DNA of 64,000 nucleotides from Megalopta genalis (taxonomy: Eukaryota > Arthropoda > Insecta > Hymenoptera > Halictidae). Numbering within the stretch: position 1 is the first letter of the stretch; every line of letters starts with the position of its first letter. A model generated the notes under the pieces. That model was not told the origin of the DNA. It did not search any database and saw only the letters and a program-made list of their open reading frames with translations. Location of the stretch: NCBI RefSeq assembly GCF_051020955.1, contig NC_135013.1:4990501-5054500 (forward strand), read 5' to 3'. Positions 22,452-33,912 of this stretch are shown one piece after another. Position numbers and translations under genes: made by a program.

Positions 22452-23390
22452 TTCTTAAATATATTTCTTCAACCCCCAAATTATTCTCCCAAAAATCCAA
22501 CGCGTTGCCGATAATAAATTTCTTCCCTCCCCCCGTACGAAAACCATGGATCAACAGCTTTCTGCGTCTGCAGCGGCCCGCCCGGCCGCGGAATTAATTA
22601 ATTAGTTAATTAGCTGCCCGTTACCATGAAATTGAAGGGTGCGGCGGGATCAAGAGTGCGGGAAAGTTTCGCGAGCCCGGCCGAGCCAAGAATGTCAAGT
22701 TAAAAGTCGCGCTGACCCATATCAACCCCCTCCGTCGGCGCGACGACCGCCGTAACGCCGCCGGCCAATTTCGTCGCGACTTAATTGCGGCGGGGATGAA
22801 ACGGGGAGCTGGCGTGCCACCGTGGCGCGCGTCGGTTCTCGAACTTTTCGACCCCGATTTATCGAGGCTTCGAGGCTTCGACCGCGTGCCGACGCTAAAA
22901 AGAACAGCACGGATCCGCGACGGAGGTGGGGGGGGGGGGGGGGGGATTCTTTGATCGCAGATGGATCCAGCGTTGAAATCGGTTGATTGGCTTCGTTCCG
23001 ACGGTCTCGAGAGCGGCGCTTCACAGAGAGCGTTCCTCTGGAAAAATCCGAGCGGATCAAGGTCGCCGGAAGTCGAAATTACCCCTTAGGCAAGTTGGCT
23101 CGTCGACCGGTAAATAGAGAAATATGTACGTTGGTCCGCCGTCGAAGTTCCACGGGGGAAAGTTCCGCGTCGGACGCGGAACTTGGACCTACCGCGGAGG
23201 AATTCGATGCTGATTCAACTTTTTCGAAGGTCTCGCGCCGTTCTACGGGCTGACGGAGACCGTGGAACGTGCTTCAACCCCTCGCGCCTGCAATAATGAG
23301 TCAGACTCGCGTCGATGATTTTGTTCGTATTTTACGAATTATCGGGGTTGGGTTAAAGGTGTCAATGATTAACGATTAAATAAAAAAAAA
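22451..23390. other. Unique sequence with a poly-G tract
   Basis: CpG-rich sequence without a recognised gene. A run of about 17 Gs lies at 22929-22945 and could form a G-quadruplex or be a sequencing weak spot. Confidence 0.45.
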
Positions 23391-24060
23391 ATTACAGTGA
23401 TTGGGCAAAATTGGAAAAATATAAATTAACGATTATAACTTGTTAGATATTATAACTAATTTACGATAATTGGGCAAAAAGTAATATAAATTAACGATTA
23501 TAACTTGTTAGATATGTAATAACTAATTTACAATAATTGAATTAAATTAGAAAAATATAAATTCACGATTATAACTTGTTAGGTATATAATAACTAATTT
23601 ACAATGATTGGGCAATATTGGAAAAATATAAATTAACGATTATAACTTGTTAGATATTATAACTAATTTACTTAATAATTGGGCAAAAAGTAATATAAAT
23701 TAACGATTATAACTTGTTAGATATGCAATAACTAATTTACAATAATTGAATTAAATTAGAAAAATATAAATTCACGATTATAACTTGTTAGGTATGTAAT
23801 AACTAATTTACAATGATTGGGCAAGATTGGAAAAATATAAATTAACGATTATAACTTGTTAGATATTATAACTAATTTACGATAATTGGGCAAGAAGTAA
23901 TATAAATTAGCGATTATAACTTGTTAGATATGTAATAACTAATTTACAATGATTGAATTAAATTAGAAAAATATAAATTCACGATTATAACTTGTTAGGT
24001 ATGTAATAACTAATTTACAATGATTGGGCAAAATTGTAAAAATATAATATATTATAAATA
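23391..24060. repeat. AT-rich satellite, trimeric higher-order unit of about 208 bp
   Basis: Monomers of about 62-75 bp contain ATAAATTAACGATTATAACTT, GTTAGATAT and AACTAATTTACAATAATTG. A variant word ATTCACGATT recurs at 23561, 23770 and 23977, giving a 207-209 bp higher-order period of three monomers. The pattern is regular for just over three units. Confidence 0.88.
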
Positions 24061-25135
24061 ATTTACAATAATTGGACAAAAAGTAATCGAGCGAGAAGTA
24101 ATACGAATTAACAATTATATCGTTTATTATTATTACGATTATTATTACGGAGTTATTATTACGTATATTATCACGATTAATTTACAATAATTGAGCGAAA
24201 AGTAATGGGGCGAAAAATAATATGAATTAATGATTATGTCTTGTTAGATATTATAACTAATTTACAATAATTGAGCAAAAAGTAATCAGTCGTAAAGTAA
24301 TACGAATTAACCATTATATCTCGTTAGATATTACGATTAATTTGCAATAATTGGATAAAAAGTAATAGGGCGAAAAATAATATAAATTAACGACTATATC
24401 TCGTTAGATATTACAACTAATTTACAATAATTGAGCAAAAAAAATGGGGCGAAAAATAATATAAATTAATGATTATGTCTCGTTAGATATTACAACTAAT
24501 TTACAATAATTGAGCAAAAAGTAATCAGTCGTAAAGTAATACGAATTAACCATTATATCTCGTTAGATATTACGATTAATTTACAATAATTGAGCAAAAA
24601 GAAATGGGGCGAAAAATAATATAAATTAATGATTATGTCTTGTTAGATATTACAACTAATTTACAATAATTGAGCAAAAAGTAATCAGTCGTAAACTAAT
24701 ACGAATTAACAGCTATATCTGATTAGATATTACAATTAATTTACAATAATTGGATAAAAAGTAATAGGGCGAAAAATAATGTAAATTTACGGTTATATCT
24801 TGTTAGATATTATAACTAATTTACAATAATTGAGCAAAAAGTAATCAGTCGTATAAAGAAATACGAATTAACCATTATATCTTCCTTAGATATTACAATT
24901 AATTTGCAATAATTGGATAAAAAGTAATAGGGCGAAAAATAATATAAGTTAACGATTATATCTCGTTAGATATTACAACTAATTTACAATAATTGAGCAA
25001 AAAGTAATCAGTCGTAAAGTAATACGAATTAACCATTATATCTTCGTTAGATATTGCAATTAATTTACAATAATTGGACAAAAAGTAATCGAGCGGAAAA
25101 TAATACGAATTAACAATTATATCAGTTATTATAAA
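24061..25135. repeat. AT-rich satellite, second domain
   Basis: Related monomers of about 80 bp carry extra words absent from the first domain: AGTAATCAGTCGTAAAG, GTAATAGGGCGAAAAATAAT and TATCTCGTTAGATATTAC. AGTCGTA occurs at about 24288, 24527, 24687, 24847 and 25010, so the higher-order length varies (about 160-240 bp). A change in monomer type at about 24.1 kb divides the array in two. Confidence 0.85.
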
Positions 25136-26405
25136 TTATTATAAATCAGTTATCCTAACTAGCGATTCATAATCATTAATCACTCTTCAGATTATAAACA
25201 AACAATACCCCCGATTCGTTCCCTCTAAATTGAAACAAAATCCATCAAAATCATTTACCAAATTTAATTATCAACATTAGAACTGTAAATAAATAAAAAC
25301 ATCCAGGAAACAAACATCGCTCCATCCTTCGACGGAAATGAATAACAAGGCTAAAGAATTGCTGATCGACGACGCAGCAAAAGAAATCGTAGCGCAAAGG
25401 GTTGAACGTGGAAAGATATCGACGCAATCGGAAGGCTAATTTGATTGTTGGATTAATCGTTAGAAACGAGAGAGCCGCGCGAACGTATCGTTTCAGTAAT
25501 GTTTTTCTACTGCGAGGCATCGGGATCCGTGAACTGTTCGCGAACTGTTTCCACCGTTTCGTATTTCACCCCGATCGTTTCTGCTCTGCATTTTTACGGC
25601 AATTCGATACGGCGGGATAAACATTGTTCCTTCAAACGGGAGAAATTAGGTGGCGGGATCTCGTGCCACGGTAACGGTAACAAAAGCAGAGTGTCCGAGG
25701 GACGGATACGAGCACTGAATACGGCCGAGAGAAAGAGTCCATAGCGATTTGCATTGACTATTACTAGGCGGTAGAAACCGTTACGGTAAATTAACGCTAT
25801 CTGTGTGTTCTGTGTGGGAATAAAGTTACGATCATTCTTCGTTTAGCATAATCTTGATTTACAGAGGAAACAAGCATTTGCGCGCGACGGAGGCGCGCAA
25901 TACAGAAGGAACTTCTCTACCGCGAAAGGTTGAACGAACGTACACCGCGACTTTCACCAATGCCGGCGCATAAATATATGATCAAAAGGGTCCAACTTTT
26001 TACACTTTGCTCACGGTGGAAGTAAAGTTCGCCGCGGCCGACGTTATGCTCGCGGTCCGCCTGCTGTGGCAATAGTTGTGCGCTCTATAGGCTGCGCTCG
26101 TCGGTGAATTATTAATAATCACTCCAATGGCTTACGGTTTACTGGTAAAGTAAGTTTCGTGGAATATTTTTGTGACGCGCTGTATAGAAATTTCCTTGCG
26201 GCATGAAATACGGTATATTGATGAAAGTTATATTACATTATTTTTATTTGTACCGTGAGAAACACGGCGCAGCGGATGGAATCTCTAAAATCTGTGGAAT
26301 CTCTTAAATTTTTAAAATACAAAATAGGTGTCTATTATTCGAGTACAAGTGCGACTAACATGTATATTGTTTTATAACAATATCAAGGCTGGATTTACTT
26401 AAAGT
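25136..26405. other. Unique sequence
   Basis: Mixed composition, with CpG-rich patches near 25.9-26.1 kb. No gene or RNA recognised. Confidence 0.4.
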
Positions 26406-27450
26406 TCGTATAATATATATATAATATATAATATAATATATATAATTATATAATATTGTAATAATAATATTACATTACATTACATTATATTACATCACAT
26501 TTACATCTACATTTACATTACAATTACATTACATTTACATTTACATTACATTACATTACATTTAAATTACGTTGTAATTACATTACATTACATTTACATT
26601 TACATTATATTACATTACATTACAATTACATTACAATTACATTACAATTACAATTACAATTACAATTACAATTACAATTACAATTACAATTACAATTACA
26701 ATTACAATTACAATTACAATTACAATTACAATTACAATTACAATTACAATTACAATTACAATTACAATTACAATTACAATTACAATTACAATTACAATTA
26801 CAATTACAATTACAATTACAATTACAATTACAATTACAATTACAATTACAATTACAATTACAATTACAATTACAATTACAATTACAATTACAATTACAAT
26901 TACAATTACAATTACAATTACAATTACAATTACAATTACAATTACAATTACAATTACAATTACAATTACAATTACAATTACAATTACAATTACAATTACA
27001 ATTACAATTACAATTACAATTACAATTACAATTACAATTACAATTACAATTACAATTACAATTACAATTACAATTACAATTACAATTACAATTACAATTA
27101 CAATTACAATTACAATTACAATTACGATTACATTACGATTACAATTACATTACAATTACAATTACAATTACAATTACAATTAGATTACAATTACAATTAC
27201 AATTACAATTACAATTACAATTACAATTACAATTACAATTACAATTACAATTACAATTACAATTACAATTACAATTACAATTACAATTACATTACAATTA
27301 CATTACAATTACATTACAATTACATTACAATTATAATTACATTACAATTACAATTACAATTACAATTACAATTACAATTACAATTACAATTACAATTACA
27401 TTACATTGCAATTACATTACATTACAATTACATTACAATACTGCTCGTTC
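26406..27450. repeat. (TTACAA)n array with an uninterrupted core of about 480 bp
   Basis: Mixed TTACAT/TTTACA words open the array. From about 26641 to 27123 the hexamer TTACAA is repeated without a single visible change (about 80 copies). Mixed TTACAT/TTACAA words follow, with a second pure stretch at about 27184-27290. The homogeneity suggests very recent expansion or a collapsed assembly. Confidence 0.95.
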
Positions 27451-28300
27451 ATCAGAGATTCGCGACGTGTTAACGCGACGAATGTTGTCCCCGTTTCGTT
27501 CGTCAGCGAACAAGCTACGCCATTGGATTCACAAACACAAAAGATCCACCGTCCGGCTCCTCGAAAACGCCGCAAAAGATCCGGATCTGTCTGGGGAAAC
27601 TGGGCTAGAAAAAATCTCGGCGGTCCCGTTTGTTAGCGAAACCCCTGGATAAGCGAAACGCGCGTGTAACAACGGTCCGCCGCGGCGGGAACTCTCGGGA
27701 GGGACGCCGACGTCGGTTTATCTGCTTCTGCTAACAGGATCAAAGCATAACCCTCCCCCGATCGCGGAATTGGGCGCCGTTGAACGGGACTCTCCTCCGC
27801 TATGAGCATATACATTCGCCGTACGTACGGCGACTGCCTTTCCCCGGAGCTCGCTATCTTGGTCAAACAACGGAAAAACAGCTATGTACGGGGCCGCGGA
27901 TCTTTATGCAAATTCGCAGTTTCCAGGTTATTTTATAAGAGCCAGCGCAGAGGAAAATTCTCCTTTGCCGGCGAAAAATCTCAGACAACCTCAACCTTGA
28001 GCCAACTGTACGCGCCGGTTTTGCTCGAAAACCGTATGCGAAATTGTAATTCGGGGTGACGATTAGGATTTTGTGAATTTATGGCAAAAACGAGTGGGTG
28101 AAATATAAAATTGTATATAAAATTAGATATTAATTTTATAAGTAAATGTTGGAGGAATTCGATGATTTCATTACGCTGATTTTAACTTCTCGGTATTATT
28201 TATTACATTATTAGAAGAAGGAATTTGTTTTTAGTCAATTTCTGTTTCTTAGAATCGTCTCGGAAAATTTCTATTTTGCACGAAGATCCGCCAATAATGC
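27451..28300. other. Unique sequence
   Basis: Mixed composition, no gene recognised. Near 28270-28295, TATTTTGCACGAAGATCCG resembles the outer end of repeat C and may be a decayed fragment. Confidence 0.4.
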
Positions 28301-28640
28301 TATTGTATATAATTACATTACATTACAATTACATTACATTACATTACATTACATTACATTACATTACAATTACATTACATTACATTATAATTACATTACA
28401 ATTATATTACAATTACATTACATTACATTACAATTACATTACATTACATTACATTACAATTACATTACATTACATTATAATTACATTACAATTATATTAC
28501 AATTACATTACATTACATTACAATTACATTACATTACATTACAATTACATTACATTACATTATAATTACATTACAATTATATTACAATTACATTACAATT
28601 ATATTACAATTACATTACATTACATTACAATTACATAATT
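28301..28640. repeat. (TTACAT/TTACAA)n array with about 120-bp blocks
   Basis: ATTACATTACA words alternate with ATTACAATTATATTACAA. The block with ATTATAATTACATTACAA recurs at about 28385, 28475 and 28560, so secondary block amplification of about 90 bp took place. Confidence 0.9.
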
Positions 28641-29742
28641 GTAATGTGATATAATTGAGAGGCGATGTTGTATTCTGAATGCGCTTAAAAATGTGTTGTT
28701 TCGTTGTTTCTGCATGTAACTTCTGCGTTCAAATATTATAGTTTGCCGGTCGACAATATTTGTTTACAAATATTGCACTGCTGTGGCTCTGTTTTTATTA
28801 GTCTTTTATTTATTCGTGTGAGAGTTTGCAATGTCCTGTCGTAAGCCAAGATTTTTCTGTCTTTCCTGTTGTTTATTTTATTCATAATTCATTTATTCTA
28901 TTCACATCGTAAAGATACATTTATGAGCTACTTATTCAATTTATATGTTATTATACTTACGGCAAATGTTACAATAACACTTGTTAAAAATCAAAAAATA
29001 AATATCTTATTATTACTTTCATAAACTAATATAAAACAGCTGTTTTTTATGCTCCGTAAATCTAGCGTTAATTCGGAATCAAATTCTACCCTCTCGTCGC
29101 CAATGTTTGAACATTCGAGTGGACGATAAACACGCAATAAACAATGATAAAAGTTTCTATATTTTCTAAAAAAATTGTCGAAAAAAGTTTTAATCATCGC
29201 AATCGTAAAAAAGCAAAAGTGATACGACAAGATAGAAAGAAAAATCGCGCGAACACGTCCGGAACTAACCTATAAATTTGAGCATTGATATTCGAGTCTT
29301 CGAACGGTTTCCGACGCTTCAGCAAATTGTCTCCGTTTTTCCAGGATCCTTCGACTAGAAATTGTCGCTGCGTTTGCCGGGCTGTTACCGTCGAGGGTTG
29401 CACGGCGGCGAGCGTAGTTCTGGAAAAATTCCAAATTCCCATCTCAGCGTTATTTAATTGTTACTTAACCGAAATTATCGCCGCTAGCTGCAGTTCTAGC
29501 GGAACGTTGCTATAACTTCTCCGGAGGGGGACACGGGTTAAACCCGAAAGGCTCAGCAGTAAGAACCGTAGTACATGAAGATCGTTTCGTGGCGAGCCGC
29601 CTTAATTGCTCGCGCTACAGGCTCGTCCAAGCAACGCGTCCCTTAGCTGTTCCCTCACTCGCTCATCGTTTGAACCAAATAATCGTCTTCATATGCATCG
29701 TTTCACACTTCTTTTGTCTTCACATCGATTTACAACAGTCTA
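28641..29742. other. Unique sequence
   Basis: AT-rich, then mixed. No gene or RNA recognised. Confidence 0.4.
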
Positions 29743-29822
29743 CAGGGCGTCCCAAAAATGTCTCGCAATCCGGAAATGGCGGGTTCCTCGGATCATTTGA
29801 AGCAGCTTCTTCCTTTACAAAA
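29743..29822 (+). mobile_element. Family B left-end fragment
   Basis: It starts CAGGGCGTCCCAAAAATG after TA and follows family B for about 80 bases to CCTTTACAAAA, then passes abruptly into repeat C. The other 285 bases are missing. Confidence 0.85.
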
Positions 29823-30145
29823 GAACGCCGAATCTATTTCACGGTTCCGTAAGAGCCGGAGTTTTCGGTTCTGCCATCTTGTTAATAATTCTTTTGTCCT
29901 TCCGTGAGGTGCCTTTGTAGTCTGCGTGGAATTAGGGCTGGTTTCGCTGGGAAATTTTTTTGCCATGCATAAAGTGCATAAAAATAAGCGAAGTTTGTAA
30001 CTGCACAGAGATTAATAAAATTCAAGATTATCTATGTATCGTTAACGACTCGCTAAAATTATTGAACGAAGAGCGAAATTTTGTAGCTGCTTTCTCTAGT
30101 TGCAGTTTGCAAAGAAAGCTTTTATTTTGCACAAAGATCCGTCTA
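29823..30145 (-). repeat. Dispersed repeat C (inverted relative to 53 kb)
   Basis: This is the reverse complement of about 53071-53398: GTTCCGTAAGAGCCGGAG, AACAAGATGGC (here inverted as GCCATCTTGTT), GCATAAAGTGCATAAAAAT and TTTTGCACAAAGATCCGTC. Partial copies also lie at about 52355-52497 and 55239-55416. It abuts a family B element at exactly the same base as at 53 kb. Short frames with FVAAFSS and KLLFCTKIRLQG recur in both copies, but I cannot assign a protein. Confidence 0.8.
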
Positions 30146-30510
30146 CAGGGTGTTCCAAAAATGTCTCGCAATCCGGAAATGGCGGGTTCCTCGGATCATT
30201 TGAAGCAGCTTCTTCCTTTACAAAAATGTTCTCCGAGGCACCGTTAACGAGTTATTAACGAAAAACAGTGACCAATAAGAATCGAGTACGGCTGACGCGA
30301 GGCGGCCCAGCCAACCAGCGCACGAAGCCCAGTTCCGCTCATTGGCTCGGTCGCCTCGCGCCAGCCGAGCTCGCCTCTCATTGGTCACTGTTTTTCGTTA
30401 ATAACTCGTTAACGGTGCCTCGGAGAAAATTTTTATAAAGGAAAAAGTTGCTTCGAATGACCCGAGGAACCCGCCACTTTTGGATTGCGAGGCATTTTTG
30501 GGGCACCCTG
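30146..30510. mobile_element. Family B palindromic element, 365 bp
   Basis: CAGGGTGTTCC to GGGGCACCCTG with TA on both sides. It carries the common GC-rich core, and its core orientation is opposite to that at 43 kb and 52.7 kb. It is adjacent to repeat C on its left. Confidence 0.9.
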
Positions 30511-31087
30511 TATATACAGTATCAGACTCTGTACAGTACACGTCAGACTCTGCCGTCCAGAGAAATAGCCTCGCGCAGAATTCAGCCGTACCTAAAAGGT
30601 TAACGAACGTAACACATACACGGAACGAGATTCCCCGTGTCCCTTAAGAGAGTACACCACCCCAACGGTTTAAAACAAATCGATTTCTCCGTTTTCCTGT
30701 TTTCTTAAATTTTCGTATATAGTGTTGAATGTTGTGTCAAACAAAAATAGGTTGTTGCGTTTCAAAAAGGCGCTGGAGTATTTCAGTCCGTCCGGGTGGC
30801 TGATAAAAATGAGAATTCGCGCTGCTGATCAGCAAGAATAAACCGGGTGGGAACGCAATTACGGGGCCCAGAACGGAATGAAATCGAATCCGTCACGACC
30901 CACTCGTTCGCGAAATTCCGGCGAGCTCGTGGCCGCGCCAATTAACCCCCGGAGCGATATTTATTCCCCCGGAATTGGCCATAAACCGGCGGCAATCTTC
31001 TCCGCGCAAACATTATGCGGCATAATCGCGGTTATTCGAGGGCGTCGAGTGGCGTCGCGGGGCGTCGCGGTTGCGTCGCGTCACCCG
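30511..31087. other. Unique sequence
   Basis: Mixed composition, CpG-rich near the right. No gene recognised. Confidence 0.4.
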
Positions 31088-31880
31088 AGAATGAGAGGGA
31101 GAGAGAGAGAGAGAGAGAAAGGGAGAAAGAAAAAGCGTGAAAGAGAGAGAAAGATCGCTAGAAAAAGAGAGAGAGGAAGAGAAAGAATAAAAGAAAGAGA
31201 ATAAGAGAGAGAGAGAGAGAGAGCGCGAGAGAGCGCGCGAGAGTGAGAGAGAGTGAGAGAGAGCGAGAGAGAGCGCGAGAGAGAGTGCGAGAGAGGGAGA
31301 CCGCGAGAGGGAACGCGAGAGTGAGAGAGAGCGAGAGAGTGCGAGAGAGAGAGAGAGTGCAAGAGAGAGAGAGAGAATGCGAGAGAGAGCGCGAGAGAGA
31401 GAGTAAGAATAAGAAAGAGGAAAAGAGAGAGAGAGAATAAGATAGAAAGAGGAAAAGAGAGAGAGAGAATAAGATAGAAAGAGGAAAAGAGAGAGAGAGA
31501 ATAAGATAGAAAGAGGGAAAGAGAGAGAGAGAATAAAAGAGAAAGAGAAAGCAAGAGTGAGAATAAGAGAGAGTGACAGAGAAAAAGCATGAGAGCGAGA
31601 GAGAGAAAAAACAATATGAGAACGAGAGAGAGAGAGAGAGAGAGAAAGCGAGAGAGAGAAAGAAAAAGAGAGACTGAATGAAAGAGAAAGAAAGAAAAAA
31701 AGAAACTGAATGAAAGAGAAAGAAAGAAGAAAAGAAACTGAATAAAAGAGAGACTGAATGAAGAGAAAGAAAGAAAAAGAGAAACTGAATAAAAGAGAGA
31801 GAAAGAAAAAGAGAAACTGAATGAAAGAGCAAGAAAAGAAAAGAAATTGAGTGAGAGAGAGAGAAAGAGCAATCAAGTGA
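31088..31880. repeat. (GA)n-rich polypurine array, about 0.8 kb
   Basis: Purine-rich on the plus strand: GAGAGAGA mixed with GCGAGAGAGAG, AAGAAAGAGG and GAATAAGATAGAAAGAGG (repeated three to four times at 31420-31540). The last third has GAAACTGAATGAAAGAGAAA words. Long serine/leucine/phenylalanine frames on the minus strand are artefacts. GAGAG words are the type bound by GAGA factor in insects. Confidence 0.93.
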
Positions 31881-32425
31881 CAAAGATAGAGCGACAGGGA
31901 TGGGGGGGGGGGAGTGCTCGCGTGCTAAAAATTAAACAGCGCCTCCGCCCCCGCTCGCCTCGCCCCCCCGGGGGCAGGAACAAAGCGTTCCTTGGTAAAC
32001 AAAGGAAACGTCTGTTTCTTATCCCTCGCAGTTTTTTTCCACGGCCACCCCTTTTCGCCGAGCCGCGCGTTCCCTTTGAAGCGAGACCGTCGCGTCGGCG
32101 GCGGAGGGACAGGCCGGCGAAGGGGGTGGAAATCTTCCGCGTGCTTTAGCGTGCTTCGCGATAAACTCGTCCGGTAATTGCCGTCGTCGCGGGGAGCTTT
32201 CCCGAGGCCCGTAATCGGCTCGCGAACGAGCTTGCCGGAAGACCGTCGAGGAGAGCCGCCCGCAAATCCGATCAATGCTACCCCTCCGCGCCGAGGATCC
32301 TCGGGAACATCGATCCCGTTTCACTTACAGGGCCCCGCATCCTTCGCGGCACGGCCGCTCCGCGCCGAGGATCATCTTTCAGTCGGCCCGAATATCCTTG
32401 CGCTAATTTACGGTCGGCGACAAAT
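31881..32425. other. Unique CpG-rich sequence
   Basis: A short G run (about 31902-31912) and CpG-rich DNA. No supportable gene; frames on both strands overlap. Confidence 0.4.
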
Positions 32426-32661
32426 GAGCCGTTTATTTTGAAAGTGGCATAAGTCACTTTGTTTTTAAGTCGATATATTTCAGGGTTTGCGTTTTGACAC
32501 GTTTAAAAATATGGATGCTAACTTTCGAGAAGATTTACTTGTATTTGTTATCTCAGGATACTGATATCTTTCTCAGTGTAAATAATTTCGTATAAACATT
32601 AAAAAATCACCACTTTCCATTACGGTGAAGTGACTTATGTCACTTTCAAAATAAACGGCTC
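32426..32661. mobile_element. Short inverted-repeat element, 236 bp
   Basis: The left end GAGCCGTTTATTTTGAAAGTG is the exact complement of the right end CACTTTCAAAATAAACGGCTC. The pairing continues through GCATAAGTCACTT on the left against AAGTGACTTATGT on the right. AAAT precedes the left end (with one intervening T) and follows the right end directly, so a short target duplication is possible. There is no coding capacity. The family is not one I recognise and I see only this copy in the window. Confidence 0.75.
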
Positions 32662-33140
32662 AAATATACATATACTCCTAAATATAGTATATATATACAC
32701 CGAAATATAAATATATAATAAATATACACCCCTTAAAACAGCAGAATTATGTTCAAACTGGGCTAAACGGCTTGATTTGTTTCTTTCTTTTGAGATGATA
32801 GAGGGACTTAAGTCTGTCGGACAACGACTGAAATGCTTTTTTTAATTTTGCTATTATTTGGAATGACAAGAAAAAAATAATAAAAATTTATGCGGATGTT
32901 GAAAATATTATGAAGAATTTTGTATTTCTTTTTGTCATTCCAAGCGACGACAAAATTAAGGAAAATGTTTAATATAATAAGTGTTTTTAATATAATAATA
33001 TGTTTAATATAATAGTGTTTTAAATTAAGGAGAGAGGGAGAGAGAGAGAGAGAGAGAAGGCTGGTCCTTCTGTCGTATACAAAGAAATCCATTTCATTCA
33101 GTCCAGTTTTAAAAAGCAACTTTTTTACAACAATTTTTCC
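32662..33140. other. AT-rich sequence with a satellite-derived hairpin
   Basis: About 32812-32862 resembles one unit of the 57-bp satellite (GACTGAAATG, then TTTTAATTTTGCTATTATTTGGA). Its latter part is repeated inverted at about 32930-32965 (GTCATTCCAAGCG ... GACAAAATTAAGG), giving an imperfect stem. A GA run lies at 33030-33058. Confidence 0.6.
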
Positions 33141-33300
33141 CGGAAATGCCAAATTTCGGATTGCTGTGAATTTCTCTAGTGCTACGCCTATGTAGGACGC
33201 GACGCGAATTCCCAGAAGACAATACAAAATGGTCTGTTTGTCTTCGAATCGTGGCATGTGACCTCCGAATTGCCTTCGAATCGTGGCTAAAAAATTAGAA
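33141..33300 (+). repeat. Dispersed repeat E, short form
   Basis: A counterpart of 12333-13350: CGGAAATGCCAAATTTCGG, TTGCTGTGAATTTCTCT, CTACGCCTATGTAGG, then only two minisatellite words (CCTCCGAATTGCCTTCGAATCG) and a shared exit with GCTAAAAAATTAGAAATAAA. The long array at 12.5 kb is absent here. Confidence 0.65.
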
Positions 33301-33912
33301 ATAAAAAAGTTGCTGATTTTAAGAAAAATTGGTGAACATATATCTCCGGAAATCCTGATTACGAGTCTGAATTTAGAAATTCCAAAAACAAAATGGCGGA
33401 TCAAATATGGCGGATGGGTTGTTGAAAAAATGATTTGATTTTAACAAAAATTGGTGAACATACATCTTCGGAAATCCTGATTACGAATCTGAATTCAAAA
33501 ATTCCAAAAACAAAATGGCGGACCAAATACGGCGGAAGGGACGCTGAAAAAATGATTTGATTTTAGCAAAAATTGGTGGACATATATCTTCGGAAATCCT
33601 GATTAGGAATCTGAAGTAAAAAGTTCCAAAAACAAAATGGCGGACCAAATACGACGGATGGGTTGTTGAAAAAATGATTTGATTTCAACAAAAATTGGTG
33701 GACATATATCTTCGGAAATCCTGATTAGGAATCTGAATTAAAAAATTCCAAAAACAAAATGGCGGACCAAATATGGCGGATGGGTTGTTGAAAAAATGAT
33801 TTGATTTTAACAAAAATTGGTGAACATATATCTTCGGAAATCCTGATTAGGAATCTGAATTTAAAAATTCCAAAAACAAAATGGCGGATCAAATATGTCG
33901 GATGGGTTGTTG
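33301..33912. repeat. 122-bp tandem repeat, five copies
   Basis: The unit contains GATTTGATTTTAACAAAAATTG, GTGAACATATATCTTCGG, AAATCCTGATTA and ends CCAAAAACAAAATGGCGGAC/TCAAATATGGCGGATGGG. The period is 122 (CGGATGGG-type words near 33411, 33533, 33655, 33777 and 33899). Each unit has one AAAATGGCGGA, and two units have a second ATGGCGG. Its 5' side is joined to repeat E. Confidence 0.92.

Noticed and set aside
29960..30247. 95-codon frame in repeat C as a transposase fragment
   Set aside because: A related short frame recurs at 53 kb only because the DNA repeat recurs; it runs into the non-coding B element and shows no catalytic motif.
31013..31876. Long serine/leucine-rich frames on minus (up to 287 codons)
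   Set aside because: They are translations of a GA polypurine array; three overlapping frames are open together.
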